DNA of 20,787 bases from positions 1-20,787 of IMG/VR virus record IMGVR_UViG_3300032241_001665; one strand, written 5' to 3'. The translations under genes and the position numbers were made by a program. Under the pieces are notes generated by a model, which had not been told where the DNA came from, did no database searches, and was given only the letters and a program-made list of their open reading frames with translations. The DNA comes from a virus. Positions within the stretch are counted from its first letter, which is position 1. The number at the start of each line of letters is the position of its first letter. Positions 6,922 to 14,351 of the stretch are shown piece after piece.

Positions 6922-8430
6922 ATGACACTTACCAAATATATTATCATAGATAAAAAAAACGAAGTATATCTTAAAATAGAAGCAGAAGATGCTATTCGTA
7001 GAGATTTATCACAATACTTTACATTTGAGGTACCAGGTTATAAATTTACACCTCAGTTTAGAAATCGTTTTTGGGATGGCAAGATAAGATTATTTTCTTA
7101 TGCAACTGGACAAATATATGCGGGTCTTTATCCATACATTGTTAAATGGTGTCAAGATAATAAGATACAAGTTGTTGATGGAACTAAAATAAAAGATATA
7201 GAAGTAGATAGTAAAGCAATAGATAAGTTTGTTTCGGGTTTAAAAATACCAATGGAACTTAGAGATTATCAAAAGGCTGCGTTTAAACATGCGTTAGAAA
7301 AAAGTCGTTGTTTATTATTATCTCCTACTGCATCTGGTAAATCACTTATAGTTTATTTAATAGTAAGATTTAATCTATTAAGACTTAAAGAAAAATCAAA
7401 TAATAAAATATTAATTATAGTACCCACTACTTCATTGGTAGAGCAGTTATTTAAAGATTTTAAAGACTATGGATGGAAACCAGATAAACATGTACATCGT
7501 ATCTATCAAGGTCATGATAAAGAAACAGATAAAAATGTAATTATATCTACATGGCAATCAATTTATAATATGCCAAAAAAATGGTTTAAATCATTTGGTG
7601 TAGTAATAGGTGATGAGTGTCATTTATTTAAAGCAGTTTCTTTAAGTAAAATAATGACTAAGTTAGAAGATTGTAAATATAGAATTGGATTAACTGGTAC
7701 CTTAGATGGAACTAAAACTAATAAACTTGTATTAGAAGGTTTGTTTGGTGCTGTTAATAAAGTTACATCTACTTCTGAATTACAAGAGAAAAAACAATTA
7801 GCTGATTTAAAAATTATATGTTTAGTATTACAACATGATCAACATTCAAAACATTTTCTTAAAGATAAATCATATCAAGAAGAAATGGATTTCTTAGTAT
7901 CTAATGATAAAAGAAACAAATATATTAGAAATTTGTGTTTAAATTTACAAGGTAATTCTTTAGTGTTATTTCAATATGTAGAAAAACATGGAGTTATATT
8001 AAAAGAACTTATAGAAGATAAAGCCGAAGATAAAAAAATATTTTTCGTTTATGGTGGAGTAGAAGCTGAAGAAAGAGAAAAGATTAGATTCATTACCGAA
8101 AAATCAGATAACGCTATTATTATTGCAAGTTATGGTACTTTTAGTACAGGTATTAATATACGAAATTTACATAATATAGTTTTTGCGTCACCATCAAAAT
8201 CTCGTATAAGAAATCTCCAATCTATAGGTAGAGGTCTTCGTTTAAAAGATAATAACTCTACTGCTACATTATATGATATATCAGATGATTTAACTTACAA
8301 CGGAAAAGAGAATTATACTTTACAGCACTTCAGGGGGAGAATAAATATATACACAAGTGAAAACTTTAATTATGAAATACACAATATAGAATTAAACAAT
8401 GGAAACAATAAAAATAATAAAATTAATTAA
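6922..8430 (+). CDS. uvsW: UvsW helicase (SF2, branch migration)
   Basis: UvsW is the T4 RecG-like superfamily 2 helicase that unwinds R-loops and branched DNA and shifts replication from origin- to recombination-dependent mode. The 502-residue product (T4: 503) shows an N-terminal DNA-binding region with 'FRNRFWDGKIRLF', motif Q 'ELRDYQKAAF', Walker A 'SPTASGKS' (134-141), the box DECH (231-234), motif III 'LTGTLDG', motif V 'ASYGTFSTGINI' and motif VI 'QSIGRGLRLK' from Q433. All key helicase residues are present. The start at 6922 follows the oxygenase stop by 2 bases; an ATG 30 bases upstream would overlap that gene. The 3' end overlaps the next gene by 32 bases. Confidence 0.96.
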   Translation: MTLTKYIIIDKKNEVYLKIEAEDAIRRDLSQYFTFEVPGYKFTPQFRNRFWDGKIRLFSYATGQIYAGLYPYIVKWCQDNKIQVVDGTKIKDIEVDSKAIDKFVSGLKIPMELRDYQKAAFKHALEKSRCLLLSPTASGKSLIVYLIVRFNLLRLKEKSNNKILIIVPTTSLVEQLFKDFKDYGWKPDKHVHRIYQGHDKETDKNVIISTWQSIYNMPKKWFKSFGVVIGDECHLFKAVSLSKIMTKLEDCKYRIGLTGTLDGTKTNKLVLEGLFGAVNKVTSTSELQEKKQLADLKIICLVLQHDQHSKHFLKDKSYQEEMDFLVSNDKRNKYIRNLCLNLQGNSLVLFQYVEKHGVILKELIEDKAEDKKIFFVYGGVEAEEREKIRFITEKSDNAIIIASYGTFSTGINIRNLHNIVFASPSKSRIRNLQSIGRGLRLKDNNSTATLYDISDDLTYNGKENYTLQHFRGRINIYTSENFNYEIHNIELNNGNNKNNKIN

Positions 8431-8806
8431 TGGAGATGATATTGTTTGTAGTTTGGCAAAAGAACAATTGCCAGAACCCACACCTCTTATTCGTATAGAA
8501 AAACCATTACAAATTAAATATGTTTCTCATGTTACATCAAAAGGATTAAAAGATTATATTGCGTTAATTAAATGGACAGGTTATACCAATGATAAAATTA
8601 TATCTGTACCAAAAGATAAAATTGTTACTATTACAAACGCAACAGATGAAATGACTAAAAGTTATATAGACGTATCAGAAAAATATGAATTAATAGATCA
8701 ACCGAAAAAGGGTGATTATAAAATTGAAAAACTATCAAAAGAAGATAATGATACGTTTAATGAATTGTGGGATTCTTTTCGAGATGATAAAAAGACTTTA
8801 CATTAA
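8399..8806 (+). CDS. Conserved-type hypothetical protein, possibly Sm-like
   Basis: The product has 135 residues and I cannot name a family with certainty. The N-terminus 'IKIIKLINGDDIVCSLAKEQ' followed by PLIRIEKPLQIKYV resembles the two-strand start of Sm/Lsm-like domains ('L..G..I.....' then '..NP..I') seen in small T4-like phage proteins. The middle ('KWTGYTNDKIISVPKDKIVT') continues as beta strands and the C-terminus is acidic and helical. It starts inside the end of uvsW (32-base overlap) without a clear ribosome site, which suggests coupled translation. The slot between uvsW and gp55 usually holds a small unknown gene in marine relatives. An RNA- or DNA-binding role is only a guess. 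Confidence 0.7.
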   Translation: METIKIIKLINGDDIVCSLAKEQLPEPTPLIRIEKPLQIKYVSHVTSKGLKDYIALIKWTGYTNDKIISVPKDKIVTITNATDEMTKSYIDVSEKYELIDQPKKGDYKIEKLSKEDNDTFNELWDSFRDDKKTLH

Positions 8807-8916
8807 TTCTATATTAACTCTTATCAAAGAGACTACATGCTCATTATACACATTACTATTTAAAAAGTCAACCATTTTTAAAAACAAAAAAATTTAATCA
8901 TCATATTGATAAGTCA

Positions 8917-8945
8917 TTGACAAAAAACACAAATTATAGTATATT
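8917..8945 (+). promoter_or_regulatory. Sigma70-like promoter of gp55, leaderless geometry
   Basis: Perfect TTGACA (8917-8922), a 17-base spacer and TATATT (8940-8945). A 6-base gap leads to the ATG of the sigma factor gene, so the mRNA is predicted to start at its start codon. The preceding 110 bases hold no gene and no clear terminator. Confidence 0.72.
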
Positions 8946-8951
8946 AACATT

Positions 8952-9530
8952 ATGACAACATCTAAAAAATTAAAAGAACATTATGTAAGTAACAAAGAGT
9001 TTCTTGCGGCAATGATTGAATATCGAAAGATGGTAAACAAGGCTAAGAAACTAGGTCAATCAAAACCACTTGTTACTGATTATATAGGTAACTGTTTTTT
9101 AAAGATCGCAAATCATTTATCGTATAGACCTAACTTTATAAACTATACATTTAGAGATGACATGATCTCTGATGGTATAGAAAATTGTTTACAATATTTG
9201 GACAATTTTAATCCAACTAAATCAAATAATCCTTTTGCTTACTTTACACAAATTATTTACTACGCATTTATAAGAAGAATACAAAAAGAAAAAAAACAAA
9301 CAACAATTAAACATAAGATACTATTAGATTCTAATTTTGATGATATGACTTTACAACCAGGTGAAGATAGAGAGTTTCATAATCAATTTACAGAATTTTT
9401 AAAAAAGAATTTACCTATTGAAGAAGTTCCTAAAATAGAAAGTCTTGCTTATCATAGACAAGCTAAAAAAGAAAAAGCAAAGAAAAAGAAAAAAGAGCAA
9501 AAAGGTAAATTAGATTATTTTATAAACTAA
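8952..9530 (+). CDS. 55: Late-transcription sigma factor gp55
   Basis: gp55 replaces the host sigma factor on RNA polymerase and recognises the TATAAATA box of late promoters; with gp33 and the gp45 clamp it drives late transcription. The product of 192 residues (T4: 185) contains the sigma region-2-like core 'TFRDDMISDGIENCLQYLDN' followed by FNPTKSNNPFAYFTQIIYYA and FIRRIQKEKKQ, near-diagnostic for marine gp55. The C-terminus is very basic (AKKEKAKKKKKEQKGKLDYF), where T4 gp55 has its gp45-binding tail. The exact TATAAATA boxes in this window (1200, 1987, 2679, 5241, 19694) are its expected targets. Its own promoter is of host sigma type, as expected for a gene needed before late transcription. 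Confidence 0.95.
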   Translation: MTTSKKLKEHYVSNKEFLAAMIEYRKMVNKAKKLGQSKPLVTDYIGNCFLKIANHLSYRPNFINYTFRDDMISDGIENCLQYLDNFNPTKSNNPFAYFTQIIYYAFIRRIQKEKKQTTIKHKILLDSNFDDMTLQPGEDREFHNQFTEFLKKNLPIEEVPKIESLAYHRQAKKEKAKKKKKEQKGKLDYFIN

Positions 9531-9531
9531 T

Positions 9532-10593
9532 ATGAAGATTGCTTTATTAAACGATACTCATTTTGGGTGTCGTAATGATTCCCCTGCTTTTATAGAATAT
9601 CAAAATAGATTTTTTGATGAAATATTTTTTCCTTATATAGAACAAAATAAAATTACTACACTTATTCATTTAGGTGATGTAGTAGATAGACGTAAATTTA
9701 TTAACTTTCAAGTAGCACATAATTTTCAAAAAAAATTTTGGAAAAGACTTTGGGAGTTAAAAATAGATACTCATATTATATTAGGCAATCACGATACATA
9801 TTATAAAAATACAAATGAAGTAAATTCAATGGAACAATTGATTACTACGTTTGATGGTATTAATGAACCTTGGATTTATACAAAACCCAAAACAGTAAAC
9901 TTTGATGGATTAGATATATTATTTTTACCTTGGATATGCGATGCAACGTTAGAAGAATCTATACATGCAATTGATTCATCTACATCTCAAATATGTATAG
10001 GGCATTTAGAGATCAAAGGATTTGAAATGCACCGAGGTCATGTTAATGAACAAGGTTTAGAAAAAGAACAATTTAAAAGATTTGAAAAAGTTATATCAGG
10101 TCATTTTCATAAAAAATCAGATGATGGTCATGTTTATTATTTAGGAACACAATACGAAATGACATGGGCAGATTTTCAATGTCCAAAAGGATTTCATATA
10201 TTTGATACAACAACAAGAGAACTAGAAAGAATACCAAACCCAATAAAAATATTTAAAAAATTTATATATGATGATACTAAAGAAGATTATACTAAAAAAG
10301 ATTTAACAGAATATGAAAACTGTTTTGTAAAATTATTTGTATCTCAAAAAACAAAATCAGAGGTATTTGATAATCTAATTGAACAATTACAAAACAAAAT
10401 TAATGTACATGAATTAAATATTATAGAAGATGCAAGTAACGATATATCAGCAACAGTAAAAGAAAACATATTGGAACAAGGCGAAGATACCTTAACATTT
10501 TTAAACAATTACATAGATCAAATAGAAACAACATTAGATAAAAATAAACTTAAAGGATATGTAAAACAATTAATTGCTGAGGCAAACGAATGA
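9532..10593 (+). CDS. 47: Recombination nuclease subunit gp47 (Mre11/SbcD family)
   Basis: gp47 is the nuclease subunit of the gp46-gp47 complex, the phage Mre11-Rad50/SbcCD, which resects DNA ends for recombination-dependent replication and degrades host DNA. The 353-residue product shows all metallophosphoesterase motifs: 'LLNDTHFG' (D8, H10), 'LGDVVDRR' (D49), 'LGNHD' (N86, H87), 'GHLEIKG' (H158) and 'SGHFHKK' (H191, H193). The C-terminal 130 residues form the partner-binding region. It starts 1 base after gp55 and overlaps gp46 by 4 bases (ATGA), the usual arrangement for stoichiometric subunits. Confidence 0.96.
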   Translation: MKIALLNDTHFGCRNDSPAFIEYQNRFFDEIFFPYIEQNKITTLIHLGDVVDRRKFINFQVAHNFQKKFWKRLWELKIDTHIILGNHDTYYKNTNEVNSMEQLITTFDGINEPWIYTKPKTVNFDGLDILFLPWICDATLEESIHAIDSSTSQICIGHLEIKGFEMHRGHVNEQGLEKEQFKRFEKVISGHFHKKSDDGHVYYLGTQYEMTWADFQCPKGFHIFDTTTRELERIPNPIKIFKKFIYDDTKEDYTKKDLTEYENCFVKLFVSQKTKSEVFDNLIEQLQNKINVHELNIIEDASNDISATVKENILEQGEDTLTFLNNYIDQIETTLDKNKLKGYVKQLIAEANE

Positions 10594-12305
10594 TATTATT
10601 TAATAAGATAGTATGGAAAAACTTTTTATCTACAGGTAATACCCCAATAGAGATACAATTAGATAAAGCACTGAATACTTTAGTTGTAGGAACAAATGGT
10701 GCAGGTAAATCTACTTTATTAGATGCGTTATGTTTTGCATTATTTAATAGACCATTTAGATTGATTAAAAAAGAACAAATAGTAAATTCAATTAATGATA
10801 ATGATACATTAGTTACATTGTATTTTACAATAGGAACAAAAAAATATAAAATTATAAGAGGAATTAAACCTTCTATATTTGAAATTTATTGTGAAGATGA
10901 ATTAATAAATCAAGAAGCATCTAGTATAGATTATCAAAATTATTTAGAAAACAATATATTAAAATTAAACTATAGATCATTTGTACAAGTTGTTATACTA
11001 GGTTCTTCTTCTTATGAACCATTTATGAGATTAAGACCTAGACATAGGAGAGAGGTTGTAGAAGAAATATTAGATATTAAAGTATTTGGTAATATTGATG
11101 TGTTATTAAGAAATCAACAGACAGCATTAAATGAAAACTTGTCAGAATTAAAACATAAATGTGATTTAATACAATCAAAGTATGAAATAGAAACAAAACA
11201 TTTTAACGAATTACAAAATAGAGATACCAGTGAAAAAGATTCCAAAAAAGAAACAATAGATAACAACAAGAAAGCATTGACAGATTATTTAAGTAAAGTA
11301 AATAATTTAAATGATGAAATAGATCAATGTAAACAATTATTAATAGATAAAGACAAGATTAATCAAAAAGCAAATCAATTGTCTAAGTTAGAAGCAAAGA
11401 TAGAAACTAATTTATTAAAACATAAACGTTCTTTAGATTTCTTTAACAATAACGATACCTGTCCAGAATGTACTCAAACAATTGATAATAATTTTAAACA
11501 TATTAAATTACAAAAAGAAAATGAAACAATAACAAAATTAAATTCAGGATTACAAGATTTATTATCTGAAATAATTAAAACAGAAACAAAGATAAATGAG
11601 TTTAATGCAATATCAGATAAGATAAAAGATTTAAATATTCAAGTGATTAAAACAAACACTTCTATTGATGAGTTAAAAAAATATACAGATAGAATACATC
11701 AAGAAATTTTATTATTGGAAAACAAAACAATTAATACAAATACAGTTCAGCAACAATTAGATCAACTAAAGATAGATTTGGAAACAAGTAAAAAAGAATT
11801 AGAAAAGATTACAGAAGAAAAACAATACATAGATGTGTTAAGAGAATTATTAAGTGATAAAGGTGCAAAAGCAATGATTATTAAAAAGTATATTCCTATT
11901 ATGAATAATTTAATAAATCAATATTTACAAGCAATGGATTTTTTTGTGTCATTTAATTTAGATGAAGAATTTAATGAAACTGTTAAAAGTCGTCATAGAG
12001 ATAATTTTGATTATAATAGTTTCAGTGAAGGTGAAAAACTAAGAATAGATTTGGCATTAGTTTTTACATGGAGAGCAATAGCCAAAATGAAAAACAGCAC
12101 AAATACTAATCTATTAATACTAGATGAAATATTTGACAGTAGCTTAGACAATCAAGGAACAGATGATTTTTTTAAGATACTTAAAACATTAACAAAAGAA
12201 AATGTCTTTATTATATCGCATAAGGGTGATATATTATTTGATAAATTCACAAACATAATTAAGTTTGAGAAGGAACAAAACTTTACGAGGTTACAAAATG
12301 TCTAA
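10590..12305 (+). CDS. 46: Recombination nuclease ATPase subunit gp46 (Rad50/SbcC family)
   Basis: This is the SMC-like ATPase partner of gp47. Of 571 residues (T4: 560), the N-terminus has Walker A 'GTNGAGKST' (G34-T42). Two long coiled-coil arms flank a zinc hook 'CPEC' (C291, C294). The C-terminus has the ABC signature 'FSEGEK' (S479-G481) and Walker B 'LLILDEIFDSSLD' (D512, E513), followed by the switch His in 'FIISHKGD'. All elements needed for ATP-driven clamping on DNA are intact. Its last 8 bases overlap the deformylase gene. Confidence 0.96.
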   Translation: MILFNKIVWKNFLSTGNTPIEIQLDKALNTLVVGTNGAGKSTLLDALCFALFNRPFRLIKKEQIVNSINDNDTLVTLYFTIGTKKYKIIRGIKPSIFEIYCEDELINQEASSIDYQNYLENNILKLNYRSFVQVVILGSSSYEPFMRLRPRHRREVVEEILDIKVFGNIDVLLRNQQTALNENLSELKHKCDLIQSKYEIETKHFNELQNRDTSEKDSKKETIDNNKKALTDYLSKVNNLNDEIDQCKQLLIDKDKINQKANQLSKLEAKIETNLLKHKRSLDFFNNNDTCPECTQTIDNNFKHIKLQKENETITKLNSGLQDLLSEIIKTETKINEFNAISDKIKDLNIQVIKTNTSIDELKKYTDRIHQEILLLENKTINTNTVQQQLDQLKIDLETSKKELEKITEEKQYIDVLRELLSDKGAKAMIIKKYIPIMNNLINQYLQAMDFFVSFNLDEEFNETVKSRHRDNFDYNSFSEGEKLRIDLALVFTWRAIAKMKNSTNTNLLILDEIFDSSLDNQGTDDFFKILKTLTKENVFIISHKGDILFDKFTNIIKFEKEQNFTRLQNV

Positions 12306-12855
12306 AGAGTTAGTACTATTACCACCAACAGATCCAAGAGTACAATCTGCTATTGCACCATTTAAAGATGAGATGTTAGCAGAACATGGATTTAAAGATA
12401 GAAAAGAATTAACAAATACAATGTTTGATACAATGTTTAAATATGGAGGATTAGGATTATCTGCTAATCAAGTAGGTCTTCCATTTAACATGTTTGTGTT
12501 TGGTGGCCATCCGGAATTAGAACAAGGTAAAAAAGTTGCAGTATTTAATCCAGTAGTTGTATATAAAAGTGATGAAGAAATAGTTATGAAAGAAGGTTGT
12601 TTAACTTTTCCTTTTGTATTTTTATCATTAACAAGACCAAGAAAAATAACAGCAAAATTTGAAGACGAATATGGTGTTTTAAAAGAAGCAAAATTAGATG
12701 GAATGATGAGTAGAATATTTCAACACGAATATGATCATATGTTTGGTCGTTTATTTGTTGAAAAAGCAAGTAAATTTAAACTAAAATTAGCTTACGATAA
12801 AGCACATAAAGAAATGAAACGTATTGAAAAACGTAATAAGTTGACAAAAATTTAA
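12298..12855 (+). CDS. def: Peptide deformylase
   Basis: The enzyme removes the formyl group from the initiating methionine of nascent proteins at the ribosomal tunnel exit. The 185-residue product has the three metal/active-site motifs: 'GLGLSANQVG' (Q58), 'EGCLTF' (C101) and 'HEYDH' (H143, E144, H147). Motif 1 reads GLSANQ rather than the common GLAAxQ, a typical phage variant. Unlike very short phage deformylases it keeps a basic C-terminal helix (KAHKEMKRIEKRNKL) that could hold it on the ribosome. It follows gp46 with an 8-base overlap and a GAGG ribosome site. The last codons contain the -35 box of the next gene. Marine phage deformylases are thought to speed maturation of proteins made during infection. 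Confidence 0.93.
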   Translation: MSKELVLLPPTDPRVQSAIAPFKDEMLAEHGFKDRKELTNTMFDTMFKYGGLGLSANQVGLPFNMFVFGGHPELEQGKKVAVFNPVVVYKSDEEIVMKEGCLTFPFVFLSLTRPRKITAKFEDEYGVLKEAKLDGMMSRIFQHEYDHMFGRLFVEKASKFKLKLAYDKAHKEMKRIEKRNKLTKI

Positions 12856-12869
12856 ACTTGTGATATAGT
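12841..12869 (+). promoter_or_regulatory. Sigma70-like promoter overlapping the end of def, leaderless geometry
   Basis: TTGACA (12841-12846) lies inside the last codons of def, followed by a 17-base spacer and TATAGT (12864-12869) with a TGA extended -10. The gap to the next ATG (12876) is 6 bases, identical to uvsY and gp55. Confidence 0.7.
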
Positions 12870-12875
12870 TGGATT

Positions 12876-13097
12876 ATGATTGATGATGATATAAAACCTA
12901 AAATGTCTAAAGAAGAAAGAGATAAACTTATGCAAGAATTTCTTTCTAAAGGTGGTCAAATTAAAAAAGTAAAACCTGGTATAGCACAAGGTGCGGAATC
13001 ATTGAATAAAAGTAAAGTATTACAATGGACACAAAAAGAAATAATAAATCAGGAAAACAATAATAATTTTATACCATCAAAACACGATGACATATAA
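12876..13097 (+). CDS. Small hypothetical protein
   Basis: The 73-residue product is not assigned to a family. The N-terminal half is charged and helical (MSKEERDKLMQEFLSKGG), followed by a basic turn 'GGQIKKVKPGIAQGA', a pattern I have the impression of from short marine phage proteins without known function. The C-terminal part is polar and Asn-rich. It has its own host-type promoter with leaderless geometry and overlaps the methyltransferase start by 11 bases, so it is probably an early gene that leads a two-gene operon with the methyltransferase. The small basic form could fit a nucleic-acid or polymerase binding role, but nothing shows it. Confidence 0.72.
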   Translation: MIDDDIKPKMSKEERDKLMQEFLSKGGQIKKVKPGIAQGAESLNKSKVLQWTQKEIINQENNNNFIPSKHDDI

Positions 13098-14229
13098 ACC
13101 ATATACTATGCAAGACGTATTAAAGTCTGCAAGTAGAAAACTATTTACTGTAATTTCTACTTTTGCAGGTGGCGGAGGTTCTTCTACAGGTTATAAATTA
13201 GCAGGAGGTAACATACTTGCAGTAAATGAATTTGTTGATGCAGCAGTAGAAACATATAAAGAAAATTATCCAGATACACCTGTAATAAAAGAAGATATAA
13301 AAAAACTAACAGGAAAAGATTTTTTAAAATTAACTAATATAAAACAAGGCGAGTTAGATATATTAGATGGTTCACCACCATGTTCTGCATTTAGTATTGC
13401 AGGTAAAAGAGAAAAGGGTTGGGACAAGACTAAAAAATATTCTGATAACAAAGAAGTAGAAAACATAGAAGATTTATTTTTTGAATTTATTCGTATTGCA
13501 AAAGATATACAACCTAAGATTATAGTAGGCGAAAATGTTGCAGGTATTACAATGGGTGAAGCAAAAGAATATTTTAATCGTATAGTAAATGAATTTTCAA
13601 CTATAGGTTATGAGGCAGTAGGTAAAGTATTAAACTCAGCAGACTTTGGAACACCTCAAGCAAGACAAAGATGTTTTTTTATTGCAGTTAGAAATGATGT
13701 AATGGAAAAAATCGGATTAAATTTTATGAGTATGGAAAGTCAACTATATCCATTACCTACAGGAAAACAAGTTACTTTAAGAGAAGCAATAGATAATATA
13801 CAAAACGATCCTGAAGAAGAAAAAATGTTATTAGACTTTGTACAAGGTTCATTTCAAAAGAAGTGGATTGAGTTATTAGAGTTCTATCCAAAGAAACATT
13901 TAAAACCATCTGATCCTAAATATATAGAAATCAATCCAAAACAATCTATGTTTAATATGATAAGACCCTGTCCTGATTTACCTAGTCCTACTATTACACA
14001 AGCAGGTCAAAAAATGGGTCTATCTGGTGTATTTCATTATGCAAAAAATCGTAAGTTAACTATACCAGAATTAAAAAGAGTTATGGGATTACCAGATGAC
14101 TTTAAACTATCAGGAAAGTTTGATCAGCAGGCCGAAAGAATAGGGCGTATGGTTGCACCATTATGTATGAAGAACCTTGCTGAAACACTCTATAATAACG
14201 TTTTAGGGCCATTTTACAGCAAAAATTAG
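13087..14229 (+). CDS. DNA (cytosine-5) methyltransferase
   Basis: The enzyme transfers a methyl group from S-adenosylmethionine to C5 of cytosine in a specific DNA sequence. The 380-residue product shows the family motifs in order: motif I 'FAGGGGSSTGYKLAG' (26-40), motif IV 'GSPPCSAFSIAGKR' with catalytic C99, motif VI 'GENVAG' (148-153), motif VIII 'QARQRCFFIAVR' (191-202), a target-recognition region at about 205-310, motif IX 'PSPTITQAG' and motif X 'RIGRMVAPLCMKNLAETL'. Motif X reads IGR where IGN is usual. No restriction endonuclease is adjacent, so this is an orphan enzyme, probably shielding phage DNA from host restriction or marking it for regulation. The target sequence cannot be read from the gene. 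Confidence 0.93.
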   Translation: MTYKPYTMQDVLKSASRKLFTVISTFAGGGGSSTGYKLAGGNILAVNEFVDAAVETYKENYPDTPVIKEDIKKLTGKDFLKLTNIKQGELDILDGSPPCSAFSIAGKREKGWDKTKKYSDNKEVENIEDLFFEFIRIAKDIQPKIIVGENVAGITMGEAKEYFNRIVNEFSTIGYEAVGKVLNSADFGTPQARQRCFFIAVRNDVMEKIGLNFMSMESQLYPLPTGKQVTLREAIDNIQNDPEEEKMLLDFVQGSFQKKWIELLEFYPKKHLKPSDPKYIEINPKQSMFNMIRPCPDLPSPTITQAGQKMGLSGVFHYAKNRKLTIPELKRVMGLPDDFKLSGKFDQQAERIGRMVAPLCMKNLAETLYNNVLGPFYSKN

Positions 14230-14280
14230 ATAATATTTAAACAGGTTTGTCTTAATTTTGACACAATCTATAATAAATTA

Positions 14281-14298
14281 TTGATTTTAAACACTTTT
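14281..14298 (+). repeat. Copy A of a duplicated upstream element (before the CobT-like gene)
   Basis: TTGATTTTAAACACTTTT recurs exactly at 16561-16578. Both copies are followed by CATAAC within about 10-12 bases and, 52-53 bases from the repeat start, by CCTGATATA(T/C)TAAGCT, which holds the -10 box. It may be a binding site for an activator of both genes. Confidence 0.75.
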
Positions 14299-14315
14299 AA
14301 ATTGGTACATAACTA

Positions 14316-14344
14316 TTGAATTTTTAAACAACGCCTGATATATT
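14316..14344 (+). promoter_or_regulatory. Sigma70-like promoter of the CobT-like gene, near-leaderless
   Basis: TTGAAT (14316-14321), a 17-base spacer and TATATT (14339-14344) with 7 bases to the ATG. The -10 lies inside the duplicated CCTGATATATTAAGCT element. Confidence 0.65.
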
Positions 14345-14351
14345 AAGCTAT

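Noticed and set aside
8860-8881. Terminator TTAAAAA/TTTTTAA before the gp55 promoter
   Set aside because: The stem has only A-T pairs and is expected by chance in such AT-rich DNA.
8712-8897. Short open frame running past the gene at 8399 into the gap before gp55
   Set aside because: It overlaps the better gene in another frame, has no ribosome site and a random-looking composition.
14258-14274. TTGACA with TATAAT shortly downstream as a promoter
   Set aside because: The gap between the boxes is only 5 bases. The stretch resembles 17904-17920 (TTGACA(A/C)AATCTATAA), but a usable -10 at 17 bases is missing here.
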